64,000 nucleotides of DNA from Rhodoferax sp. AJA081-3 (GTDB lineage: Bacteria; Pseudomonadota; Gammaproteobacteria; Burkholderiales; Burkholderiaceae_C). The notes beneath the pieces were generated by a model. That model saw only the letters and a list, made by a program, of their open reading frames with translations. It ran no database searches and had not been told where the DNA came from. The number at the start of each line of letters is the position of its first letter. The first letter of the stretch is position 1. Below are positions 17,331-26,147 of the stretch, piece by piece. The stretch lies in NCBI RefSeq assembly GCF_017798165.1, contig NZ_CP059068.1, forward strand, positions 3,286,001 to 3,350,000, read 5' to 3'. The position numbers and the translations under genes were made by a program.

Positions 17331-19685
17331 TTGGTACGCAAAGTAGGCAGACATACAACGCAAGGTGCACACCGCTGGGTAACAGCAGGCCTGTCGCTGG
17401 CTGCGCTGTGCAGCAGCTTGCACGCCCAGCCCGCAACACCGCAAGCCAACCCGGACCCGACTGCAGATGCGGCTGGCACCAGCAGCAGTAGCAATAGCAA
17501 CAACAAACGCACCAATAGCGCCACCACGCCAGCACAGCGCCCCAACACCGAACTCAAACCCGTAGAAATCCGAGCCAGCAGCGACACCGAGCAGCGCCGA
17601 CTCTCCACCGCCGCCAAGATCATCGTGGGCCGCGAAGACATCGAACTCTATGGCGACACGTCGATGGGTGAGCTGCTCAAGCGCCTGCCCGGCGTCACCG
17701 TGCAGGGCCGCGCGGGGCGTGGTGGTGCGCCGCGCATGCGGGGTCTGGGCAGTGGTTACACACAAATCCTGATCGACGGTGAACGGGTGCCGCGCGGCTT
17801 TTCGCTGGACGATTTGTCACCCGAAGAAATCGAGCGCATCGAGATCCTGCGCGCCCCCACGGCCGAGACCGGCGCGCGCGCCATTGCCGGCACCATCAAC
17901 ATCGTCACGCGGGGCGGCTACAGCAAACAGGTCAACACGCTGAAGCTGGGCCTGGGGCTGGAGAACGGCAACGCTGCGCCCAACATCGCATGGTCGCGCA
18001 ATGACACGCTGGACAACGGCATGGTCTACAACTTCTCCGTGGCCGCCGACCACAACGCTCGCTCCAACGATGTGGTCAACACCACCCTGACCGAGAACCT
18101 GTCGGAGGGCAGCACGGTGCGCCAGACCGAGGCCGTGTCCAGCACCGGTGTGCGCGACGGCGTGCACGCCAATGTGCGCCTGCAGTGGCGCGGCAGCGGG
18201 GGCGACACCTTCATGCTGATGCCCATGGTTGCCGCCACACAGAACAGCGGTGACCGCACGACGCGCATCACGCAGACCACGACGGGCAACGGCATCGCCG
18301 ACCTTCCCTACGACACCAGCACTGGCAGCACTGACAGCCGCTTCCACACCGCGCGCCTGGCCGGTGTGTGGACACACAAGATGGACGATGGTGCAAACCT
18401 GCGCCTGAGCGCCAACATGGGCCAGAGCGCGTGGACGAATGATTCCACACGGCAGAACACCAGCACCACACGTGGCACGGTGGCCCTCTCCAACCAGCAC
18501 TCCGAGCAACAAGACCGCACGCTGAGCACGCAGCTCAAATACTCACGCACCGTGGCCGAAGACCACAGCCTGGTCACAGGCCTGGAGCTGGAGTCCAACC
18601 GCCGCAACGAGACGGCCACGCAATTGCTCAACGGCGAATCGCCACTCAGCGATTTTGATGGCAACCTCAGCGCCTCCAGCCTGCGCACCGCGGTGTATGT
18701 GCAGGACGAGTGGACCGTGAACCCGCACTGGGCGGCCCATGCCGGCCTGCGCTGGGAGGGCATCGCCACCACCGGCAGCGTCAGCACCGATGCGCCCAAC
18801 GCCAGCAACCAGAGCCAGGTCGTCACACCGCTGTTCCACACCGTATGGCGGCCAGACTTGGCCAGCAAGGACCAGGTGCGCCTGAGCCTGACGCGCAGCT
18901 ACCGCTCGCCCAATCTGCAGGACCTGATCGCGCGGCCCAGCATCAACAGCATGTTCCTGAACCGCGGCGCCAATACCGAGGTGCACCCGGACCGGGCCGG
19001 CAACGCCTTTTTGCAGCCCGAACTGGCGTCCGGCATAGACCTGGCCTTTGAACACTATGTGCCCGGCGGCGGCATGCTCAGCGCCAACGTCTTCGTCCGC
19101 CAGATCGAGAACCTGATGCGCAGCCAGACCACGCTGGAAACCGTGTCCTGGGCCGACGTGCCGCGCTGGGTGGCACGCAAACAAAACATTGGCAATGCAA
19201 CAACGCAGGGTGTGGAGCTGGAAGCCAAGTTCCGCCTGAGCGAGATGTTTGCGGGCGCACCCAAGATCGATGTGCGCAGCAACCTGAGCCTGTTCCGCTC
19301 CCAGGTGCAGGGTATCAGCGGCCCCAACAACCGCCTGGACCAGCAGCCCGACGGCACGGCCAACCTGGGCGCCGATTACCAGATGACCAGCCTGCCGTTG
19401 AAGGTAGGCGGCAACCTGAACTGGACGCCCGAGTTCACCACCCGCCTGAGCGACGACCAGACCGTGTACCAGAGCAACAAGCTGGTGGCCGACGCCTACG
19501 CGCTGTGGACCATCACGCCGCGTTACCAGCTGCGTGTGTCCGTCAGCAACTTTGCCGCACGCGACTACACCACCGGCGGCAGCTTGCTGTCCACCAACCT
19601 GCAAGGGCAGACGCTGCGCGAGACCACTCAAACCATTGCGCCATCATTTGTGAATCTGCAAGCGCGGCTCGAAATCAAGCTATAG
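17331..19685 (+). CDS. TonB-dependent outer membrane receptor
   Basis: This 784-aa protein has a signal peptide of about 32 residues (cleavage near LHA-QPA). A Ser/Asn/Thr-rich spacer precedes a plug domain at about 80-205 (LLKRLPGVTVQGR, MRGLGSGYTQILIDGERVPRG, IERIEILRAPTAETGARAIAGTINIVTRGG). A 22-strand-type barrel fills the rest, with the typical RSPNLQDLIARP and ELASGIDLAFEHY. It belongs to the CirA/FepA-like class for energised uptake of siderophores or other large ligands. The start must be TTG 17331, because an in-frame TGA lies 9 nt upstream and no ATG lies before the signal peptide. The N-terminal TonB-box is not obvious. The ligand is unknown. Confidence 0.88.
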   Translation: MVRKVGRHTTQGAHRWVTAGLSLAALCSSLHAQPATPQANPDPTADAAGTSSSSNSNNKRTNSATTPAQRPNTELKPVEIRASSDTEQRRLSTAAKIIVGREDIELYGDTSMGELLKRLPGVTVQGRAGRGGAPRMRGLGSGYTQILIDGERVPRGFSLDDLSPEEIERIEILRAPTAETGARAIAGTINIVTRGGYSKQVNTLKLGLGLENGNAAPNIAWSRNDTLDNGMVYNFSVAADHNARSNDVVNTTLTENLSEGSTVRQTEAVSSTGVRDGVHANVRLQWRGSGGDTFMLMPMVAATQNSGDRTTRITQTTTGNGIADLPYDTSTGSTDSRFHTARLAGVWTHKMDDGANLRLSANMGQSAWTNDSTRQNTSTTRGTVALSNQHSEQQDRTLSTQLKYSRTVAEDHSLVTGLELESNRRNETATQLLNGESPLSDFDGNLSASSLRTAVYVQDEWTVNPHWAAHAGLRWEGIATTGSVSTDAPNASNQSQVVTPLFHTVWRPDLASKDQVRLSLTRSYRSPNLQDLIARPSINSMFLNRGANTEVHPDRAGNAFLQPELASGIDLAFEHYVPGGGMLSANVFVRQIENLMRSQTTLETVSWADVPRWVARKQNIGNATTQGVELEAKFRLSEMFAGAPKIDVRSNLSLFRSQVQGISGPNNRLDQQPDGTANLGADYQMTSLPLKVGGNLNWTPEFTTRLSDDQTVYQSNKLVADAYALWTITPRYQLRVSVSNFAARDYTTGGSLLSTNLQGQTLRETTQTIAPSFVNLQARLEIKL

Positions 19686-19691
19686 GAGGAG

Positions 19692-19786
19692 CCTGGGACG
19701 CCGGGCGTTCTGCGTAGGTAAAGGAGGAGCCCGCAGGCGTAAGCCGGAGGGCGGGGGACACGGAGCAGAACGTCCGGCGTCCCAGG
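19692..19786 (-). repeat. Repeat family B, copy B2
   Basis: Inverted arms at 19692-19713 and 19765-19786 match in 21 of 22 positions, enclosing a 51-bp core (19714-19764) with the GGTAAAGGAGGAGCC and GGCGGGGGACACGGA halves. The core is shared with the other B copies in reverse orientation to B1 and B4; the outer arms are not. It starts 6 bp after the TonB receptor stop. Confidence 0.8.
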
Positions 19787-19816
19787 ATCCGGCCCCCGCC
19801 CACTATCATCGGACAG

Positions 19817-21505
19817 ATGCAGCGACGCCATTTCTTGACCGCTGGCGTAGGCACCGCATGGGCCGCGACCGGATGCCAAGCCCCCGACCCTTACGCCCAC
19901 ATCACCGGCGGCTTCAGCGGTGCCCAGCCCGAGCGCGGCCACCACATGCGCGACATGTCGCAACCCGGCAAGACCTGGCCCAGCCCTGCGAAAACGTACA
20001 AGACCCGCGTACTGATCGCCGGTGGCGGCGTGGCCGGTCTGGCCGCAGCGCGTGCACTGCGCCTGCAGGGCATGGACGACTTTGCGCTCTTGGAGCTGGA
20101 AGACTCAGCCGGTGGCAATAGCCGCGGTGGCGTGGTGGCTGGCATCACCTGCCCGCTGGGCGCGCACTACCTGCCATTGCCCAGTGACGACGCGCCCGAG
20201 GTGCAGGACCTGCTGGAAGAGCTGGGCCTGCGCACGCGTGTGGCCGGCCGCTGGCAGTACGACGAACGCCACCTGTGCCACAGCCCGCAGGAGCGCCTGT
20301 TTTTCAACGGCGAATGGCAAGAGGGCCTGCTACCCCTGCACGGTGTGGATGAGGACACGCTGGCCCAGTACCAGAAATTTGCAGCCCTGGTGGAGCAGGC
20401 CAGAACTGCCGCCCGCTGGGCACTGCCTGTGCAAAATAGGCCCCTAGCCCCCGTGCAGGCTGTCTTGTGTGCTATTACTTTTGAAGCGTATCTGGCCCAA
20501 CACGGTCTGCGTGACCCCCACCTGCGCTGGTACCTGGACTACTGCTGCCGCGACGACTACGGCGCCGGCATCGCCACCGTGTCGGCTTGGGCCGGCATCC
20601 ACTACTTTGCCAGCCGCCACGGCTTCCACGCGCCGGGCACTGAGGGTGTGGAGCGTGAGGGTCTGTTGACCTGGCCCGAAGGCAATGCCTGGTTGACGCA
20701 ACGTTTGGCCACGCCGCTGGGCGAACGTTTACACACGGGGCGTGTGGTGCTGCGCATCACCAGCGCCAAACACGGCGTCGAGGTGGATGCCTTCAACACC
20801 GCGACACGGGCCATGGAGCGCTGGAAGGCCGAACAGGTGGTGGTGGCGCTGCCAGTGTTTGTGGCGGCGCGTGTCGTGCAAAACGCGCCCGAGTTTTTGC
20901 GCCAGGCCGCCCGCCAGGTGGTCTATGCGCCGTGGCTGGTGGCCAACATCCACCTGGACCGCGCACTGCACGACCGCCCTGGCGCTGCCCCCAGTTGGGA
21001 CAATGTGTTGTACGGCGGGCAGCACGGCGAAAGTGGTGGCGGGACAGTAGGCAGCGTCGGCCTGGGTTATGTCGACGCCACACACCAGAACCTACAAGCC
21101 CTGCCTGGCCCCACGGTGCTGACCCACTACCGCGCGCTGGGTGATGTGGCGGGTGGCGCCAGCGCCGGGCGCAAGCAGCTGCTGGACCAGCCCTGGGCCG
21201 CCTGGCGCAACGCCATACTGGCGGAGTTGTCTACGGCGCACCCTGATCTGGCGGCCAAGGCCACCCGCATGGACATCACCCGTTACGGGCATGCCATGGC
21301 CATCCCCATACCGAATGCCAATGGTCAAATCGGCCTACAGCCCCCGTCAAATATGGCGGTATCGCTATCAAAACAAAAGCGATCCAGTGCCCGCTACCCT
21401 ACCCGCACCGTGCTGACCTGGGAGCGCCTGCGCTTCGCCCACAGCGACTGGGCGGGTTATTCGGTGTTTGAAGAGGCGTTTACCGCCGGCAACGCGGCCG
21501 TCTGA
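19817..21505 (+). CDS. Tat-exported FAD-dependent (amine-oxidase-like) oxidoreductase
   Basis: This 562-aa protein has an N-terminus RRHFLTAGVGTAWAATGC, a twin-arginine signal with a lipobox-like ATGC, so it is probably a periplasmic lipoprotein. The Rossmann motif VLIAGGGVAGLAAARAL lies near residue 65, followed by LELEDSAGGNSRGG, as in monoamine-oxidase-type flavoproteins. The C-terminus has FAHSDWAGYSVFEEAFTAG, the usual FAD-contacting end. Substrate unknown. Two segments, at about residues 206-223 and 503-523, are encoded by copies of repeat A read in frame and look like insertions in surface loops. It lies downstream of the TonB receptor and may belong to the same unit. Confidence 0.8.
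   Translation: MQRRHFLTAGVGTAWAATGCQAPDPYAHITGGFSGAQPERGHHMRDMSQPGKTWPSPAKTYKTRVLIAGGGVAGLAAARALRLQGMDDFALLELEDSAGGNSRGGVVAGITCPLGAHYLPLPSDDAPEVQDLLEELGLRTRVAGRWQYDERHLCHSPQERLFFNGEWQEGLLPLHGVDEDTLAQYQKFAALVEQARTAARWALPVQNRPLAPVQAVLCAITFEAYLAQHGLRDPHLRWYLDYCCRDDYGAGIATVSAWAGIHYFASRHGFHAPGTEGVEREGLLTWPEGNAWLTQRLATPLGERLHTGRVVLRITSAKHGVEVDAFNTATRAMERWKAEQVVVALPVFVAARVVQNAPEFLRQAARQVVYAPWLVANIHLDRALHDRPGAAPSWDNVLYGGQHGESGGGTVGSVGLGYVDATHQNLQALPGPTVLTHYRALGDVAGGASAGRKQLLDQPWAAWRNAILAELSTAHPDLAAKATRMDITRYGHAMAIPIPNANGQIGLQPPSNMAVSLSKQKRSSARYPTRTVLTWERLRFAHSDWAGYSVFEEAFTAGNAAV
20432..20484 (+). repeat. Repeat family A, copy A3, inside a coding region
   Basis: CAAAATAGGCCCCTAGCCCC head plus a GTGTGCTATTACTTTTGA-like tail, read in frame by the FAD oxidoreductase (about residues 206-223, encoding QNRPLAPVQAVLCAITF). 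No stop is created in this frame. Confidence 0.75.
21325..21383 (+). repeat. Repeat family A, copy A4, inside a coding region
   Basis: TCAAATCGGCCTACAGCCCC head and an ATCGCTATCAAAACAAAAGC tail, read in frame by the same FAD oxidoreductase (about residues 503-523, encoding GQIGLQPPSNMAVSLSKQK). This is a second independent copy in one gene. Confidence 0.75.
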
Positions 21506-21526
21506 CGGGCCCCGGCTCCAGCACGT

Positions 21527-22456
21527 TCATGCACCCGGCGTGTGCACCGTTCGTTCCGTCATCAGGTCACCAATAAAGTTCAGGAATGCACGCGTGCGTG
21601 CCGGAATCAGCTTGCGTGAGGGCACGGCGGCATACACCGTCAGGCGGCCGTGGATCCAGTCCGGCAGCACATGCACCAGGGCGCCGCTGGCCAGGTGCGG
21701 CGCCACCAGCAGGCGCGACAACACGGCCACACCGGCACCGTCCAGCGTGGCGCGGTACAGCAGGTCCATGCTGACCGATTGCAGCGCCACCGGCATGTCC
21801 ACCTCCACCGGTTCGCCCGGGTAACTGATCGGGAGTAGTCGCAGGCGCCGGTTGCTGATGCCGCCACCTTGCTGGCGCGGAAACTTCAGGAAGTCGTGGT
21901 GCTGCAGGTCCTGCGGCAGGCGTGGGGTGCCCCGGCGCTGCAGGTAGCTGGGTGCCGCGCACAGAATCCACTCGGTGGTGGCCAGGGGCCGGGCCACCAC
22001 ATTGCCGTCGTATTCCTCGTCCACCGCCATGAAGGTCACATCAAATTCGTCCACGCGCCGCTGGGGAAAGGGGTCTATGGCAATCTCCAGCGCCACCTTG
22101 GGGTGCTGGCGCCGCCAATTGGCAATGTGCGGCGCCAGAAAGTAGGAGGCCAGCACCGGTGATGCCAGCACATGCACCGTGCCCTGCAACTCCTGGGTGC
22201 TGGTGCCCACGGCCGATTCGGCGTCGTCGATCTCGTTCAGGATGCTGCGCACCCGCAGCAGGTAGACCTCGCCCGCTGCGGTGAGCGCCAGCTTGCGCGT
22301 GGTGCGCTGCATCAGCCGCGCGCCCAGGTGCTGCTCCAGGTCGCCAAACAGCCGGGTCACGGTGGCCGGGGACATGTTCAGCGCACGGGCCGCGGCGGCA
22401 AAACCCCCGTCATCCACCACCCGCTGGAACACCCGCATGGATAAAAGTCGGTCCAT
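21527..22456 (-). CDS. LysR-type transcriptional regulator
   Basis: This 309-aa protein has an N-terminal winged helix-turn-helix (MRVFQRVVDDGGFAAAARALNMSPATVTRLFGDLEQHLGARLMQR) and a C-terminal periplasmic-binding-like effector domain. ATG 22456 is favoured over GTG 22462 because AGGGG lies at suitable spacing. It is encoded convergent to the FAD oxidoreductase and divergent from the DUF4148-like gene. Its targets are not evident. Confidence 0.9.
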   Translation of the reverse strand: MDRLLSMRVFQRVVDDGGFAAAARALNMSPATVTRLFGDLEQHLGARLMQRTTRKLALTAAGEVYLLRVRSILNEIDDAESAVGTSTQELQGTVHVLASPVLASYFLAPHIANWRRQHPKVALEIAIDPFPQRRVDEFDVTFMAVDEEYDGNVVARPLATTEWILCAAPSYLQRRGTPRLPQDLQHHDFLKFPRQQGGGISNRRLRLLPISYPGEPVEVDMPVALQSVSMDLLYRATLDGAGVAVLSRLLVAPHLASGALVHVLPDWIHGRLTVYAAVPSRKLIPARTRAFLNFIGDLMTERTVHTPGA

Positions 22457-22728
22457 AAACACCCCTAAACAGTTGAGGACAGGGCTGCGCTGCGCTTCGG
22501 TCTGTCCCGCAAAACATCAATAAGTAAGTTTTCAACCCCTGGATTATTTCATTTTCAGCAATGATGAATTACTGACCCGATGGTTTTTAATTTCGTTAAT
22601 CGGAGTACAGTTCAACCCATCGATGAGCCGAAACACAAATAGACGACTCACCGAGGCTGGACAAGCCAGGGCCTAGCGGCCCACGACCTGCCCGGAAATG
22701 TCTAACCACTTTTGAAGGAAATTTCATC

Positions 22729-23061
22729 ATGAAAAACGCAATCGCTACTACCGCTTTGGTCCTCGTCGCCGCTTTGGGCGCCACTTCCAGCTTTGCTGCT
22801 GACAGCTCGCCCCGCGCCCGTTTGAACAATACCGACACCAGCTCCTACTTCGCCAAATCGGCTCCCAGCGTGTTCAGCCGCAGCGAAGTGAAGGCCGAAT
22901 TGACTGCTGCCGTGAAGACCGGCAACCTGCCAGCCATGGGTGAAAAATCCCTGGTGGCCGAGCCTTCGGTGACCAGCACCGTTACCCGCGCCGCTGTGAA
23001 GGCCGACTACCTGCAAGCCCAAAAGGCCGGCACTTTGCCTCCCATGGGCGACCGCGGTTAA
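22729..23061 (+). CDS. DUF4148-like secreted small protein with two repeats
   Basis: This 110-aa protein has a clear signal peptide (cleavage at SSFA-AD) and a strong GAAGGAA ribosome site. The mature part contains two related units, SRSEVKAELTAAVKTGNLPAMGE and TRAAVKADYLQAQKAGTLPPMGD. The S/TR-x2-VKA pattern is the hallmark of DUF4148 proteins, which are abundant in Burkholderiales and have no known function. It is transcribed away from the LysR gene with a 272-bp upstream region. Confidence 0.75.
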   Translation: MKNAIATTALVLVAALGATSSFAADSSPRARLNNTDTSSYFAKSAPSVFSRSEVKAELTAAVKTGNLPAMGEKSLVAEPSVTSTVTRAAVKADYLQAQKAGTLPPMGDRG

Positions 23062-23142
23062 TACCTGCACTAACGAGCGCTAACACGCACACACCGGGTT
23101 GACCCCGGGGCTGGCCAGCGGTAACCCCGCAGTGCCAGATGC

Positions 23143-23170
23143 AATCCCGCCCACGAGGCGGGATTTGTCG
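23143..23170 (+). terminator. Probable intrinsic terminator downstream of the DUF4148-like gene
   Basis: A perfect 9-bp stem (AATCCCGCC with GGCGGGATT) with a 5-nt loop, followed by a short T-containing tail (TGTCGTTG). The tail is weak, so termination may be partial. Confidence 0.6.
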
Positions 23171-23192
23171 TTGTGGGAACCTAGAATTGGCC

Positions 23193-23804
23193 ATGGATTT
23201 CCTCACCCTCTCGATACTTGCCGCGATAGTGGCGTATTACTTCCAGCGCCGTGACGAGCACCGCCGCATCCTGTTGCTGGGCACCCATCTGGGCCAATAC
23301 CAGATCGAAAAGCTGATGGAGACCCTGACCGAGGGTTATATGCGCGCACTGGGCGAGCCCAACCCCGAGCGCCAACAGCAGATCTGGAGCATGTTGACCA
23401 CCACCGAGACCGCATTGGCCGAACAATTTCGCCGTTTTGTGGCCGACTTTTCCCGGTTGGATGCCGAAACCACCCGCGCCAGCAAGCTGCCCCTGTCGAT
23501 TTTTTACACCCGCCGTTGGCTGCCGGGCACCACATTTGACTTTCGCCAGGCGCTGGCGGTACACGCCCAAGGCATTTGCCGCGTGATCGAGCGCGACGGG
23601 CAGCAGTCCATCAGTCCCAAAGACAAGGCGTTCACCCTGCTGGCCGAGCTGTTTTTGATGCAGCACAGCTGCCACTGGTTTTGCAAATCCAAGACGGTGG
23701 CCTCCACCCGGCTAGTGCTGCGCCACCAGACACCCTATGAAAAGGTGCTGGAATCGGTTGCACCGGCTACCCTGCAGGCCTACAACGCACTGGTAGCGGC
23801 ATAA
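23193..23804 (+). CDS. Hypothetical protein with N-terminal hydrophobic segment
   Basis: This 203-aa protein starts at ATG 23193; an upstream ATG at 23139 would run through the hairpin. Residues about 3-18 form a single membrane segment (FLTLSILAAIVAYYF). The rest is alpha-helical and soluble-looking, with RRDEHRRILLLGTHLGQYQIEKLMETLTEGYMRALGE. No catalytic motif or known family is recognised. It lies 100 bp upstream of the orphan parA gene in the same direction. Confidence 0.65.
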   Translation: MDFLTLSILAAIVAYYFQRRDEHRRILLLGTHLGQYQIEKLMETLTEGYMRALGEPNPERQQQIWSMLTTTETALAEQFRRFVADFSRLDAETTRASKLPLSIFYTRRWLPGTTFDFRQALAVHAQGICRVIERDGQQSISPKDKAFTLLAELFLMQHSCHWFCKSKTVASTRLVLRHQTPYEKVLESVAPATLQAYNALVAA

Positions 23805-23904
23805 AAACCAGGCAGTTTGGCAATGTTCGGCCGCTAAACTTGCGGCCCCGGGCATCCCTCTTGCTTGGCCCCCATTCTTCTTCTATCCACCAAGGCACCC
23901 ACCC

Positions 23905-24672
23905 ATGCAGCACGTCGTTTTTAACCAAAAAGGGGGCGTTGGCAAGTCCACCATCACCTGCAACCTGGCCGCCATCAGTGCCTGGCAGGGCAAACGCACC
24001 CTGGTGATCGACCTGGACTCCCAGGGCAACTCCACCCGCTACCTGCTGGGTGCGGATATGCCCGAAGACCTGCCCAACGTGGCCGAGTTTTTTGAGCAAA
24101 GCCTGAAGTTCACGATCCGAGACAAGGGCGCCAGCGAATACATCGTCAACACCCAGTGGGAGGGCCTGGACCTTATGCCGTCCAGCCCGCTCTTGGACGA
24201 GTTACATAGCAAGCTGGAATCGCGCCACAAGATCTACAAGCTGCGCGACGCGCTGGAACTGCTGGCCGAAGACTACGACCAGATCTTCATCGACACACCA
24301 CCAGCACTGAACTTCTACACCCGCTGCGCTCTGATCGCCGCCCAGGGTTGCCTGATCCCGTTTGACTGCGACGATTTTTCACGCCGCGCGCTGTACACGC
24401 TGTTGGAAAACGTGGCAGAAATCAAGGCGGACCACAACTCGGAACTGGAGGTCGAAGGCATCATCGTCAACCAATTCCAGGCCCGCGCCAACCTGCCCCA
24501 GCGCATGGTACAGGAGTTGATAGACGAAGGCCTGCCCGTGTTGCAGCCCTACTTGCGCTCGTCCGTGCGCATCCGCGAGTCGCACGAACAGTCCATGCCC
24601 ATGATTTTTCTGGACCCCAGCCACACGCTGACCCAGGAATTTGTGGCCTTGCACGACGCGCTGGCGCAGTAG
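23905..24672 (+). CDS. ParA/MinD-family ATPase (orphan)
   Basis: This 255-aa protein has the deviant Walker A KGGVGKST near the N-terminus, a Walker A' LVIDLDSQGNST and Walker B IFIDTPPALNFY, as in ParA/Soj. No ParB gene or recognisable parS sites lie nearby, and flanking genes are unrelated, so chromosome partition is not implied. Such orphan ParAs can position protein complexes at poles or on the nucleoid. The role is unknown. Confidence 0.88.
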   Translation: MQHVVFNQKGGVGKSTITCNLAAISAWQGKRTLVIDLDSQGNSTRYLLGADMPEDLPNVAEFFEQSLKFTIRDKGASEYIVNTQWEGLDLMPSSPLLDELHSKLESRHKIYKLRDALELLAEDYDQIFIDTPPALNFYTRCALIAAQGCLIPFDCDDFSRRALYTLLENVAEIKADHNSELEVEGIIVNQFQARANLPQRMVQELIDEGLPVLQPYLRSSVRIRESHEQSMPMIFLDPSHTLTQEFVALHDALAQ

Positions 24673-24766
24673 TCATTCCGACGCCAAGCGTGCCGGCGCA
24701 TGGACAGTGCCGGCACAAGCTGCTACAAGACGGGTTCAATCCTCCCCGCCCGTGGTGCACAACAGA

Positions 24767-25570
24767 ATGAGCCTCAGAATTTGCGTCAGTATGGTCTTGG
24801 TGCTGGGCGGCGCATGGGCTGGCGCAGCGCACGCGGTGTCGCTGTGCCCGGACCGCCCCATCAGCTTTGCACACTATGAGTTTGGATTGCTGTACAGCGA
24901 GGGGTATGGCGGCATTGACGACGATGTGCAGAAGGAACTGGCCAAACGCAGTGGCTGCAAGTTTGAGACCAGCCTGCTTCCCCGGGCGCGCATATGGATC
25001 GAACTGGAACGCGGCACGGTGGATATGGCAGGCTCAGGCATTCAAACGCCTGCGCGGGATAAGTTTGCATGGTTTGCCCACTACGTGGTGGAAGACAACC
25101 ACGTCCACATCGGGCCCAAGGTGCCTGCCAGCGTCAAGTCCATGGCGGACTTTATTGCTGACCCGAATCTCACCGTGGGCGGTGTGCGCTCTTACAGCTA
25201 CAGCCCCAACTACGACCGCCACGTACAGACCCTGATCGACGCCAAACGCTTCTACAGCGTCAACGACCCCATCATGCTGTACCGCATGTTTGACACGGGG
25301 CGGTATGACATCTTCATTGCGTCCCAGTTCTTATCACTGCACTATTTCAGAATCCTGCACCTGAAGCCGCCCAAACGCATCCAGGACTGGGACCCCGACC
25401 CGCCAACTCCCAGCGGCCTGGTGGTATCCAAAAAAACATTCACGCCCGCACAGGCCGAAGGTTGGCAGCGCCTTGTTACACAGATGCTGGCTGACGGAAC
25501 GGTGCGCAAAATACTGGCCAAACACATGGGTGAAGACCTGGGACCCCGCGCCATGTACGGGCGCCCATGA
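24767..25570 (+). CDS. Periplasmic solute-binding protein-like, family 3
   Basis: This 267-aa protein has a signal peptide (MSLRICVSMVLVLGGAWAGAAHA). The mature part contains DDDVQKELAKRSGCKFETSLLPRARIWIELERGTVDMAGSGIQT, a binding-protein lobe 1 pattern, and TPSGLVVSKKTFTPAQAEGWQRLVTQMLADGTVRKILAKH near the C-terminus. ATG 24767 is chosen because it starts the signal peptide. No permease or ATPase is next to it, as often seen for stand-alone amino-acid-like binding proteins or sensors. Confidence 0.8.
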   Translation: MSLRICVSMVLVLGGAWAGAAHAVSLCPDRPISFAHYEFGLLYSEGYGGIDDDVQKELAKRSGCKFETSLLPRARIWIELERGTVDMAGSGIQTPARDKFAWFAHYVVEDNHVHIGPKVPASVKSMADFIADPNLTVGGVRSYSYSPNYDRHVQTLIDAKRFYSVNDPIMLYRMFDTGRYDIFIASQFLSLHYFRILHLKPPKRIQDWDPDPPTPSGLVVSKKTFTPAQAEGWQRLVTQMLADGTVRKILAKHMGEDLGPRAMYGRP

Positions 25571-25609
25571 GCTGGTTTTGGTTTGCAGCCATTACCAGGT
25601 CGATTATGG

Positions 25610-25668
25610 TCAAAAGTGCCTCTAGCCCCCGAATAATATAGTGATGTAGCTATTGCATTGATAGCATC
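25610..25668 (+). repeat. Repeat family A, copy A5
   Basis: CAAAAGTGCCTCTAGCCCCC head and a GTAGCTATTGCATTGATAGC tail between two convergent genes. Its right end meets the stop codon of speD (minus strand, 25667-25669). Confidence 0.75.
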
Positions 25669-26050
25669 AGACAGGAGCTTGCACTCCCCGCTGCAACGCC
25701 TGGCGCAGGGCCTGCTGGGGCGCAAACAGCGCTACCAGCGCATCCATCAGCTGTTGCGCCTTGGCCGAATGGTCCGCGCCAAAGTTGCACACATACACAT
25801 CCACCGTCACACCCTTTTGTTCGGGCCAGGTATGCACACACAGGTGGGACTCGGCCAGCAGCACCGTGGCCGTGACGCCGCCTGGCCCTTGCGCGGTAGC
25901 GGGGAAGCTGTGGGCCAGCTGGTTGACCGGCTGCAGACCGGCCTGCACAACTTCCTGCGCACAGCGATCCAGCAGCCGTGCGGCGTCGGTTAGCCAGGTG
26001 TTTTCACACTGGCAATGGGTCAAATCAGCGGTGAGGTGAAGGCCTTGCAT
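25667..26050 (-). CDS. speD: S-adenosylmethionine decarboxylase proenzyme
   Basis: This 127-aa protein is the length of the short bacterial AdoMetDC class. The self-processing site [14 protein letters not shown] gives cleavage between Glu67 and Ser68, Ser68 becoming the pyruvoyl group. His73 and Cys88 have the same spacing as Ser63/His68/Cys83 of the Thermotoga enzyme. The product, decarboxylated SAM, is the aminopropyl donor for spermidine synthesis. No partner speE lies next to it, but a membrane-anchored SpeE-like protein is encoded at 4050-5615. The 5' ends of this gene and of transketolase face each other. Confidence 0.88.
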   Translation of the reverse strand: MQGLHLTADLTHCQCENTWLTDAARLLDRCAQEVVQAGLQPVNQLAHSFPATAQGPGGVTATVLLAESHLCVHTWPEQKGVTVDVYVCNFGADHSAKAQQLMDALVALFAPQQALRQALQRGVQAPV

Positions 26051-26147
26051 GGATGACGCGACTGTAGATTATTTTGGGCGCCAAGCGCCGCAAAGTAAAA
26101 TAGCGGGTTTTCCCCAGCCCCCACCTTACTCCGGAGTCGCCCAGCCC

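Noticed and set aside
18543..19631. Minus-strand frame opposite the TonB receptor
   Set aside because: Shadow of the receptor gene; no ribosome site or family.
22477..22508. Hairpin upstream of the LysR gene as an operator or terminator
   Set aside because: Only the outer six bases pair cleanly and no T-run or T-N11-A site could be fixed.
23905..24672. ParA as part of a chromosome or plasmid partition locus
   Set aside because: No ParB gene or parS-like repeats nearby; flanking genes unrelated.
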